A stretch of 64,000 nucleotides of DNA from positions 70,278,315 to 70,342,314 of the forward strand of contig OZ024869.1 in assembly GCA_964017185.1 (NCBI GenBank). The letters are read 5' to 3'. The notes under the pieces were generated by a model. It was given only the letters and a program-made list of their open reading frames with translations, did not search any database and had not been told where the DNA came from. A program made the position numbers and the translations under genes. Shown piece after piece: positions 54,680 to 64,000 of the stretch. The stretch is from Rugalucina vietnamica. Its lineage: Eukaryota > Mollusca > Bivalvia > Lucinida > Lucinidae. Position 1 is the first letter of the stretch. Each line of letters begins with the position of its first letter.

Positions 54680-55440
54680 TTCGAGCATTTGCAGCATGGT
54701 TCCGGAAATAGGGAAATTTGAAAACCTTGGTCGTAAGTCGTCGATCAAAATTAAAATAGCTCAAATGATGTATTTTGGCATTCAAGACAAAACTGTTTAG
54801 TTGATCCAAACTTTCTTATAGTGTTTGGCGCCATTTGTTCGACTTACATTTGATTGTCTGAAAGATTAAGGGCGATATCACACCAATTCATATCTTGTAA
54901 ATTGGCTGCTAGATGGTTTTACACTCCTACAGTTCCAAGAAACGTAGATATTCGGATAGAACATAAAACTGTTAACATGTAAGAGCAAACAAAACAGTCC
55001 TAATACTCCTACCTTATATGTCTAACGTACAGTTTCACTTCGAAGCCCACTTCAGATGGTGTATAGCATGAAATCTTTAACATCGAGATGAATTATTATT
55101 ATTTTTTTCTTTTATTGTGTGTGTGTTCTAATTGTTTAGAGAAAAAAAGAGCACCCGGACATTGCTCTTTGTGAATAAGCTTTGTCTTTACTCATCAAAT
55201 TATAAATGATAATCGTTTATCAAATCAGCAACATGTCCTCCCCAAAGAGCCAGACTTGATCATAAAGGAAACGTCTGTACATCAATTTCATGCTTCAGAC
55301 ATCTCGTGGGAAAATAGGAACTTGAAAATATACATAAAGCATTCCGACGACGGCAAAATTCTATGGGCGATATTTTGTCCAGGCATTTGTATCAGACAAA
55401 CGTTTAGGAAACCGAATTTTACGCATTTTAGCCTAACTCC
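54680..55440 (+). repeat. Repeat G, copy 1
   Basis: Aligns with 63,090-63,790; its first part (AAGTCGTCGATCAAAA; TTTGGCGCCATTTGTTCGAC) also with 36,360-36,500 and 61,000-61,140. Ends in the DISWEK-type relic. Confidence 0.75.
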
Positions 55441-55528
55441 CTATTTTTGGGACATAGTCAAACAGAATAGCCCAAGATGTGACGCCATTGAACGCGGCGT
55501 CCCATCTGTGGCAATTCTGTTTGCTTAA
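55244..55528 (+). pseudogene. Coding-like relic (DISWEK family)
   Basis: The frame reads VHQFHASDISWENRNLKIYI then KHSDDGKILWAIFCPGICIR, longer than the other copies. Related to 33,719-33,920 (minus) and 63,680-63,790. The protein is not recognised. Confidence 0.4.
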
Positions 55529-55529
55529 T

Positions 55530-56230
55530 AAAAAAAAATGAATAAAATTCAAAATCACTCTTGACACCTCTAAAAATAAAGGTGGACTCATCCAAATGAT
55601 AAGATGGGCAAGTCCAGTCGTCATTAATGGGTTAAACGCGCGCACTGCATGATCAGCTTAGATGCTCAGCTACTGTTTACTGGTGATCTGCCGTAAGCAT
55701 TGACAATTACCAATCGTTGGCAACACTTGCTCTCGTTATTTGAAAAAAAAAAATGTTTTTTAGAACAGTGTTAGTCAGCAACTAAATTACAACATCATTT
55801 ACAGTAACTACATAAAGTGGTATGCTTCAATCATCGCGTGGAATTGCACTATTTCCAGAGTCAATAAAATGATTTCATTTTCTCCGCTTCTGTTTTCTAT
55901 AGAATGTTTCTTATAGAAAACAATATGATTGTTTGATCATTTGATGGTATAACGACTCAAAGAAAATCTTAATGATAGGATCATGTATCATACGTCTACT
56001 TTAAAACGGTTCAGTCATTTGTCAATGTATACATAATTATAGACATTATTATCAAATCATTTTTGTTGCTCTACTGTAAAATATGTCTGGTAACTATTCC
56101 ATCAAGATTCACTTTTGGAATCGTCAAGTAAGCATAAAGACACTATGATACGTATGAACTGGGGATTTTCGAGTTTCATGGTAAAACGATGATAATTTCA
56201 GGTATGTTGCTGTATGATTCCTATTCTTGG
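55530..56230. other. No gene seen
   Basis: AT-rich unique sequence, AATAAA-like motifs near 55,528 only. Confidence 0.4.
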
Positions 56231-56953
56231 AAAAAAAAAATAATGTTTCCGGTAACCCGACCGACCCTGTCAAAAACTCCCCGACTCGAATATTTTTTCC
56301 TGTTTTCCGAAAATTAAAACTCAAAAATCAAAAAAGATCGTGTTTTTCAAGTACCGGACCTGCAAAAGAATACCGTAGAATATCACCGTCGATTATACGA
56401 TCAATACATGCGCATGTGCAGTACTGATAAAATGGGGCCTCCAGTGGCAGTGGCCAACAAATTCTCAAAATTTTGCAGTTTGCACATTCAGCAAGGACTG
56501 TTCACTGGCATGTCTAATCTGAAAATGATAGCAAAGGACAAATGAGTTGAAATGACAATATTTTTTTATCTATAACATATACTATATTTGTGAGCAGTAA
56601 AATATTGCCATTTGCAGAATCACTATGTACGCTTACAGGCACAACTGGATTCACAATGCAAAGATTGAGTGCTTTGAAACAGTAATGCATTATCACCTGT
56701 ACCTTAAGTGTTTGCTGAAGTATCATGTGGACCAAGTGAAAGCTTCATCCAAATAAAAAATATTGAATTGAAGTTTTAACTAAGAAGCTGTGCATGTGCA
56801 CTGGAGGTGAAAACAGTTTAATTCTGATTAAACTGTATATATATGTTCAGGTATTTTACATGGTAAGGCTTCCCTCAAAACAAAAACAAAAAAAATCCCT
56901 ACCTGTCGACCCATTTTTTTCTGGCATGTTACCGGAAACATTTTTTTTTTTTT
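56231..56953. mobile_element. TIR element, ATGTTTCCGGTAAC ends
   Basis: A-run then AATGTTTCCGGTAACCCGAC at the left and, reversed, A-run then ATGTTTCCGGTAACATGCC at the right. The 0.7-kb interior is non-coding. Likely a MITE; the target duplication is masked by the homopolymers. Confidence 0.7.
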
Positions 56954-57756
56954 GCCTTTCGATTAAAATTATATAAGAAAATGTTGTCATCTAATGCGAA
57001 TCGGGAAAGATTTGCTCTGCGCATGCGCAAATTTTTTAGCCCCCATATGATGAAGAAACAATGTCAGCTACTCCCTCTCTATAATGCATGAAAAAGAAGT
57101 AAAGTTCTAAGACAAACAAGCTCGAAATTAAACCGTCAAAATCCCTATATGTTTAATTGAAAGGGGGATAATTTCAATTTTATTCATTTTATTTCTTCAA
57201 TGTGTGAGTTATATGCTGAGCGGTATAATGTGATTTTGAATGGGGGTTTTAGCAATTTTAAATCGTAACACTATTGTAATGCTTGCGCATGCGCACTGTG
57301 TGTTTTACTACTCAAGTTCAGCATGCCTGTGGTCGGCATTGAATAACTCCGGAAATACTCATCAATTGAAAATGAAAATCGGTTTCTTGCTTTCGGAAGT
57401 CTGATGTCTAATGCAGAAGCAGAAAACGCAATGATTTCTGATTATATCATAGTTTGCTCAAAGTTCAAGTATATTTTTCTTGTTATCTCCAGTTTTATAT
57501 ATTATTGATGAATCTCATCCATTTTCCTACACTATTCTCAGTCATTTATCAAACAACACCAAATATCGCGGGTAAATATCTCATCTTGAAGAACCGATTT
57601 TTCTACATTGATATTTGCTCAGACGTTTCTGAAGAAACAACAACAAAAGTAAATAAAGGTTGTTATTTGCATATCATTCATAGAAAATGGAGAATTATCA
57701 ACATAACCATACATGGTGTTGTGGTAATATTTTTTACAATATAGTCAGAAGCATAA
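56954..57756. other. No gene seen
   Basis: AT-rich; contains TGCGCATGCGC palindromes near 57,020 and 57,290. A 96-codon frame at 57,454-57,744 has no domain. Confidence 0.4.
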
Positions 57757-58235
57757 AAAAAACATGTCCGTGCAATGAATATCCCCTTATACCCCGTTTT
57801 TATATAACAGATAAAATAAAACTGAGATCCTTTAAGAGCAGTGAACATATTAATGAGAAAGGAGATGGGCCATACCGCTGTTTCGGCTACTTAAGCCTCT
57901 TCAGTGACCCTATAGATTTTGCAACATGGAGCCAAAGAGAATTACAGTAAGTTTGCAATTTTCAACAGGGGAGTCGATACAATGACTAGAATAATCCAAA
58001 TGGGTCCGAATATATATATATATTAAACGTTGATTAAAAAATGAATATAACAAAACTGGGGTATGCAAGGGTATAGTTTTTTTTCTTATTTCTAATCCAA
58101 AACATAGATTGTGGGTACGTGTATCCACAATCTATGTTTTGAGCAAAAATAATTTAAATTTCGATTTTTCCAGTAAAAAGTTTCATTTCTACAAGCAGGC
58201 TTATTTCCATACATTGCATGGGCAAGTTTTCTTAA
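57757..58235 (+). mobile_element. Palindromic MITE (family P), forward, split by repeat D
   Basis: AAAACATGTCCGTGCAATGA start, small hairpin interrupted at ATATAACA, foldback shortened to GTGGGTACGTGTATCCAC, end GCATGGGCAAGTTTTCTTA. Confidence 0.8.
57810..58044 (+). mobile_element. Repeat D unit with 8-bp target duplication
   Basis: ATATAACA occurs at 57,802-57,809 and 58,045-58,052; the other MITE copies have this target once. This defines D's ends: GATAAAATAAAACTGAGATC and CGTTGATTAAAAAATGA. No inverted ends and no tRNA-like head are visible, so its class is open. Confidence 0.8.
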
Positions 58236-58319
58236 AGATTTCAAGTTACCACACAAACATCAAAGCTTAAGCACTTCCCTTTTTGCAAACTTCATTTAAA
58301 GCAGACATTTTTGCACCCC

Positions 58320-59480
58320 CACAACTGACTTTCAGTAACTATATATTTTCGCCTAATGCACGGCCATGACAACTCAAGCTCAAGCTCATTATAGTTGACT
58401 ATTCCGTTAGAAATTGACATTACGAAAACTTGCCTATGCAATATACAGAGATTTTTTGAGCTTTCAAAATTGAGACTTTTGAGCTGAAAAATTATGATAT
58501 TTTTCTTATTTTTGCCCAAAACATACATTGCGGGTACACGTTAGAACCGCCTCAGCGAGGCGGTTCTAACGAGTACCCACAATGTATGTTTTGGAGCAAA
58601 ACTAAGAAAAAATAGGTATACCCCTGCATACCCCAGTTTTGCTATATAAAATTGGGTTCAAGGGGGTATACATTACACGGACATGTTTTCATGATGATAT
58701 TGGAACAGTCTTCTATATATAAGAACAAAATGAACAAAATGTATCTAAGTCTACATTAATTACACATTATGACCTTATCAATCGCGTTCTACCATTTGGG
58801 CTGTGAAATACGCCAGCAACGTTTGAACGTCGGTAAGGCATATGGTGAGTTCGTTTATGGGTGTACATCTCAATTCGTTCAACTTATACGAATGAATAAT
58901 CTTAAGCTTAAGGTGCAGAATGGCAACAAAGGTATATTTGTTTCATGTATATATGGGACATATAACTTCTGAATGGAATTAAAAAACAACAACAGAAATT
59001 ATTCATTTAGGTTCGTTGGATTCAATAGCTATAACATGCGTGTCATTCTGAATTTCGGTGGAGTCGCAAAAACCTGCCAGGTGAAGTGAGGATGTAATTA
59101 GGACATTTAAGACATTTCTGACTAAGTCGCCAGTTCAATTCTGGTAGAGTCTGACTTCAAAGGTATCCGTGATGGAAAATATGCTAGTAGAAACATATGC
59201 TGGTGATATAAGTATAGGATTAGTATGATCATGCATACATGGTGAGAAAGAATGGTTGTCTGCTTTTGGCACAGATCATCAACCAAATTAGAATGGAATA
59301 TTTTGTGAAGTGACAAGAACTACATTCATAACTATCTCTGTGAAAAGGAAAAGCAGTTCCATTACTTTCTAATAAAGAGGCACATTTGCCGCCGGGTGGC
59401 AAGAAAATTATTACCTGGGATTACATTACCTGTGGGGATTTTAGTGGGCGTGGCTAGGCCACTGGCCTAGTTAACTTTAA
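58320..59480 (+). repeat. Segmental duplication X, copy 2, left part
   Basis: Matches 34,430-35,571, including its MITE. Few differences by eye. Confidence 0.9.
58418..58696 (-). mobile_element. Palindromic MITE (family P), reverse
   Basis: Paralogue of 34,523-34,801, sharing its flanks. Confidence 0.85.
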
Positions 59481-60216
59481 GGGGATGTCAATTGTTAAAA
59501 TCTAATACTTGTATAATTTTACCTGTATAAAGAAAAATGACAATTTTTCCAAGGAGACTGGATATTCTTGAAACATTCTTGTATGAGTCATTCAAACATC
59601 GAATACAGATTATTTTATGCCCAAAAACTCAGCTCTAGAGGGCTCAGCAGCACGCTTATCAGCATTGGTCAAGTTACTTCCTGGTTTGATTCCGTTGTCA
59701 TCTGTCTGGCATGCTGGATAAGTTTTACTAAAAAGCTACCACCATAAACATGATCTCCAAACGCCAGACTACAATCTGTGAAAGTTTGTCCACTCGGAGA
59801 TGATTTCTTCTCGGGGAAAACATGGTATTTATCATATATGCTGAAAACCTTATACAGCAGATACAGTAAATAGTATGATTTCTCCCAAAATATTGACTTT
59901 TTGTTCAAAATACTTTCACAGATTGTAGTCAAGACATTGGAGATTATGTTTACGGTGAAAGCTTTTAGTAAAATTTATCCGGCATGCCAGGCGGATGACA
60001 ATGGAATCAAACCAGGAAGTGACTTGAACAATGCTGATAAGCGTGCTGCTGAGCCCTCTAGAGCTGAGGTTTGGGGCATAAAAGAATATGTATTCGATGT
60101 TTAAATGACTCATACAAGAATGTGTCAAGAATGCCCAGTCTCCTTAGAAAAATTGTCATTTTTCTTTATACAGGTAAAAATTATACAAGTATTAGTTTTT
60201 GACAATTGGCATCCCC
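59481..60216. mobile_element. 736-bp foldback element in a TTAA target
   Basis: Two arms of 305 bp each (59,481-59,785 and 59,912-60,216) are imperfect reverse complements around a 126-bp loop. Ends GGGGATGTCAATTG and CAATTGGCATCCCC. TTAA lies on both sides (59,477-59,480; 60,217-60,220), and duplication X copy 1 has one TTAA at 35,568, the empty site. TTAA targets are typical of piggyBac-type elements. No transposase; the 87- and 67-codon frames are arm mirror images. Confidence 0.9.
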
Positions 60217-61480
60217 TTAAGCCTATCGGAATACCTGTAATACTTAATCTGCTGATAAGAGCTGTCAAAAATTCCACAGGTTACTTTCCTCTCTGATGTT
60301 GACTAAGAAACCTTATTCGTCAAATAGATGGATGGATTAATGCCTTATCAGATGAACCTTTAGCTGACATTATTTGATCACAAAATCTTATCTTATACTA
60401 ATTTTCACATTTTTGAATAAACAATTAAAAAGCCAAAGATAGAACATATATTATTGGTCATGGTCAAAAGCCTACATAAAAATAAAACTGAGATCCTTTA
60501 AGGGCAGTTTTGGCTTCTCAGGTCTCCTCATCAGTGATCCTATAGATCTGGCAACATGGAGCCAAAGAGAATTACTGTAATTTTGCAACTTTCAACAATG
60601 TTGTCGATACAAAGACTAGTATTATCCAAAGAGGGTCAAATATATCAAATCTTGTTACAAAATGCTTTTAAACCGATCATAATTTCTTATTTCTCAGAAT
60701 ATCCTCGCTGATCTCAAAAGACCAAAAGGAAAATTTAATCTGCACTATGTATGATGTAGGGGAGACTTTTAGGGCCGCCACACGGCACAAACCAGCAAAT
60801 AGCAAATTAAAATTGAAACTATGATCCTTTAAGAGCAGTGAGCATATAAATGATAAATGGGATGGGCCATACCATGGTTTCGGCTACTTAAGCCTCATCA
60901 GTGACTACCCTATAGATTTGGCAACATGCCGCCTCTTTTGGTAGAATACACTTCTTTTGTTTGCAGCATTTTCAACATATAGACATTTAATAACCTTGGT
61001 GGCAAGTCGTCGACCAAAGTGAGAAAAGCTCAAATGATATACTTTGACATAGAAGACAAAATTGGGTTAATTGAGCCAAACTTTCTTATAGAGTTTGGCG
61101 CCATTTGATCATTTGATCGACTGAGATTTTGATTGTCTAATATATTTATGCCGATATTACACCAGTTCATATCTTGTAAATTGGCTTCAAGATGGTTTTA
61201 CACTCTTGCTGTTCCAAAATCAGTAGTGTAGAGGATAGAACACCAATTAGTATAATGCAAATACCGGTTGACCTATGGGATAGATGAGCATTTGTTGATC
61301 GAACTGTTTAAATAAGTATCTTTTCAATCATGTGTCTCTTTGATGTTAAACAATATATGACCATGTGTTTCTCTTGGTACTTGTAACATGTGTTAAACAA
61401 ATAGGTGCCCCTTTTCTAGTGTTTACAAAACTTTGTCACGTGAGGTCAACCGACACGGTCAAAGTATTTGTTCTATATAT
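60217..61480 (+). repeat. Segmental duplication X, copy 2, right part
   Basis: Matches 35,568-36,504 and 37,645-37,955; includes the D dimer at 60,475-60,935 and the empty site (61,143) of the TGACGT-rich element. Confidence 0.9.
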
Positions 61481-61684
61481 GGAATGCATTATTACTTTTA
61501 TATAACGGTATTCCTTTTTGTTTGTGCTTTCAATAGCATCCAAACACCGGTATTCATAGTAAAATTACTATTTTCCAGTATTGTACTGCATGATACTCAG
61601 TACGAATATTATATCAGGCTGTGTGAAATTAAAAAAAAAAAAACTCTATACAAGGAGATTGGCTATTGTGGTAACAGTCTCTGT
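61481..61684. other. No gene; junction between duplications X and Y
   Basis: About 200 bp of unmatched AT-rich DNA; short frames only. Confidence 0.5.
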
Positions 61685-62750
61685 CACTATTTTATTCTGT
61701 CTCTATTTGAACAGTTTATTGTCATCTAATATCCATTTCCGAAGAATCAATTCGCAGTCGGCTTCTCACACAACCGGCGTCAAACAAATTAGCCGCGTCA
61801 TGAGAAAACCAACATTTTGTATTATGCTAAAACAAAGCCGCAGATCAGCTTCGCACTGATCAGCGCCTTTGTTTTCGCTACACGGATAGCACAATTCCTC
61901 TACTTTCTAAATCCAAAATTTCCAGCCTCTAGTCTAGACATCTTCTGTGCTTGTACAGCTCGGTTTGTGGCGGACCTGTTCGGAATCCACAATTAAATGT
62001 TGTGGGGCTGTTTATCATGACGCGACTCAAATAAAAACTTTCCTGTCCTTTCCTGAAGTGAACAAGAGACCGTCTGTAATTCGCCATGATTAATTTCCTT
62101 TTTATGGAAATGGCGACCATATAGGATTTGTAACAGTTTGTAGCCTGGAAGAAAACATCCAAAACTCATTCTGGGGCAATAGAGACGCCAGTTGTAATCC
62201 TAAATGGATTAATTGATGTGTGAAATATGCTAAAGTGCTAATGCCATTTTGGAATCAGTGCACTTTAGTTACAATGTATATAGCGTCACTTACAAGCTTT
62301 ACAAAACAATTGATACTATTCTTGCTTACAATTTGCACAAAACCAATCATGAAAAGCATTTCACACTAATGATTGTGTTGCATGTCAACGATTCAGTCAT
62401 AATACAGTCTGTTGTCGATTTGTCTCTCTTCGTTAACGATGTTTTCTTAGCAAAAGTTTGTTGATGATTGTTCTGATTTAGATGATCTGAAACGAAATCT
62501 TTGCTGAATGCTGTTTTGTAATCAGGTCATGTTGTCGATAGATTGAACTCATTGCATTAACCAATTATCCAAATTCTGTATGATGAACAAATTGGATGTT
62601 TCTTCAATCAAAATTGTCAGTTTGCTTCCATGCTCGATCCTATTTAACTTGATACAACAAATATTGGAACTACTATGTCATGCACTTTTAAAGTCTTTGA
62701 GTGAATGTTTAGTAGTGCTTATGTCCCAAATACCCTGACTATATACACTA
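61685..62750 (+). repeat. Segmental duplication Y, copy 2
   Basis: Matches 40,188-41,689 and 47,744-48,005. It lacks the MITE at 40,721 and LINE B and so supplies empty sites for both. Contains a family E copy. Confidence 0.85.
61790..62025. mobile_element. Foldback family E copy
   Basis: AGCCGCGTCATGAGAAAACC start and, reversed, GAGTCGCGTCATGATAAACA end; AAAT on both sides. Paralogue of 40,289-40,526. Confidence 0.8.
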
Positions 62751-63089
62751 CTAACGATCACGTGGTATTATCTACATACAAACTGATACATGATCGGTGA
62801 CACACACTGCAATTGAGACAAAATTTGAGGTTAGATATTTGAGTTTTCTCATATATCGTGTACTCTACTGAAAAATAGATGGGTTCAGTCCATGCAGAAA
62901 TTGAACATTTATTGAAAGAAAGTAACATGAGAAGTCCCAGTTATTTTGTTTTCGCAAACACTTTAATGTTATTGTGTTGCAAGCACTTTATGTTCATGGG
63001 GCAGAAGTGTTTGCAGAAACGAAATAACCTGGATTTCTGGTGTTATTTTCATTCAATAAATGTTCAATTTCTGAATTGACTGTGCCTAT
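62751..63089. other. No gene seen
   Basis: AT-rich unique DNA; a 66-codon frame at 62,879 has no domain. Confidence 0.4.
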
Positions 63090-63790
63090 CTATCAGTGCA
63101 TTTACAGCATGGTACATGAAATATAGACATTCGAAAATCTTGGTCGCAAGTCGTCGATCAAAATGAAAATAGCTAAAATGATGTATTTTGGCATACAAAA
63201 CAATGTTGAGTTAATTGAATCAAGCTCTCTTATAGAGTTTGGCGCCATTTGTTCGACTTAGATTTGATTGTCTGAAAGATTTAGGTCGCTATCACACCAA
63301 TGCATATCTTGTAAATTGGCTACTAGATGGTTTTACACTCCTACAGTTCCAAGAAATGTAGATATTTGGATAGAACATAAAACTATTAACATGTAAGAAC
63401 AAACTAAAACAATCCTAATACTCCTACCTTATCTGTCGACCGCTTCGACATTTACCTGCTGTTTCAATTCGAGGCTCATTTCAGATGGTGTAAAATCTTT
63501 AACATCGAGATGAATTTAAATCTACAGAGTGTTTGTTTGTGTGTTCTTGTTGTTAAGAAAAAAAAAGAACCCGGACATTGCTCTTCGTGAATAAGCTTTG
63601 TCTTTACTAATCAAATTATAAATGTTAATCGTTTATCAAATGCACTGAAAATCAACAATATGTCCTCCCAAAAGAGTCAGACTTGATCATAGACCGAACG
63701 GCGGTACATCAATTTCATGCTTCAGACATCTCGTGGGAAAAAAGAAACTTGAAAATATATATTAAGCATTCCGACCTCGGCAAAATTGTG
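63090..63790 (+). repeat. Repeat G, copy 2
   Basis: Aligns with 54,680-55,440. Ends with the DISWEK relic (VHQFHASDISWEKRNLKIYI) at 63,680-63,790. The last 200 bp of the window show only GTGACGTCATGTGAC and TGATGACGTCAC, CRE-like palindromes near 63,880. Confidence 0.7.
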
Positions 63791-64000
63791 TTAATTTCAT
63801 GTATGCTACTATTATTTATGTTAGGTAACTCTTCTATTTGATGAAAAATGCTCTTCTTTAGAAAACCACATTAAGTGACGTCATGTGACTTGATGACGTC
63901 ACAATTGAAACCATAGTAACGTGTTTAGAGTTGAACTGTCATGCCTACCTAAAGTGTTTGTTTTTATGTGCTCTATTAAATATTCAGTAATTGGAGTTTG

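Overview
This is a repeat-dominated, AT-rich piece of nuclear DNA from an invertebrate animal, most likely a bivalve mollusc. The clues are two LINE types, many Penelope-like (PLE) tails, tRNA-derived SINEs with a GACC/TTAG...GTGAG-type tail, and several foldback DNA-transposon families that I associate with bivalves, plus a short stretch of spliced host gene resembling an ionotropic glutamate receptor. The species call is inference. There are no operons, rRNAs or CRISPR arrays.

Layout: 0-7.9 kb is a decayed multi-kilobase repeat (Rep-A ends around block B) split by a PLE. 7,975-12,171 is an almost intact APE-type LINE on the minus strand, framed by a 10-bp target duplication. 12.8-24.6 kb holds further copies of Rep-A/block B, PLE tails and palindromic MITEs. 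24,765-27,235 is a DNA element with tandem-array inverted ends that landed inside a PLE. 27,922-28,874 is a TA-flanked element. 31,243-32,349 carries the first two coding exons of a glutamate-receptor-like gene. 34.4-38 kb and 58.3-61.5 kb are paralogous copies, as are 40.2-48.0 kb and 61.7-62.75 kb; comparing them exposes empty sites for several insertions. 39.7-40.2 kb has a C2H2 zinc-finger exon in a nearly identical inverted duplication. 41,709-47,743 is a 6.0-kb L1-type LINE with a 19-bp target duplication. 48.4-52.9 kb is a very large imperfect palindrome built from spaced TTATATG motifs around a GATC/ATCT microsatellite core.

The only plausible host coding sequence is the glutamate-receptor-like exon pair, a doubtful nearby terminal exon, and the zinc-finger exon. 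Nearly everything else is mobile DNA at different stages of decay, and nested insertions give a relative order: block B is older than the PLE, the PLE older than the tandem-TIR element, and the palindromic MITE older than repeat D. Positions of decayed repeats are approximate because all alignments were done by eye.
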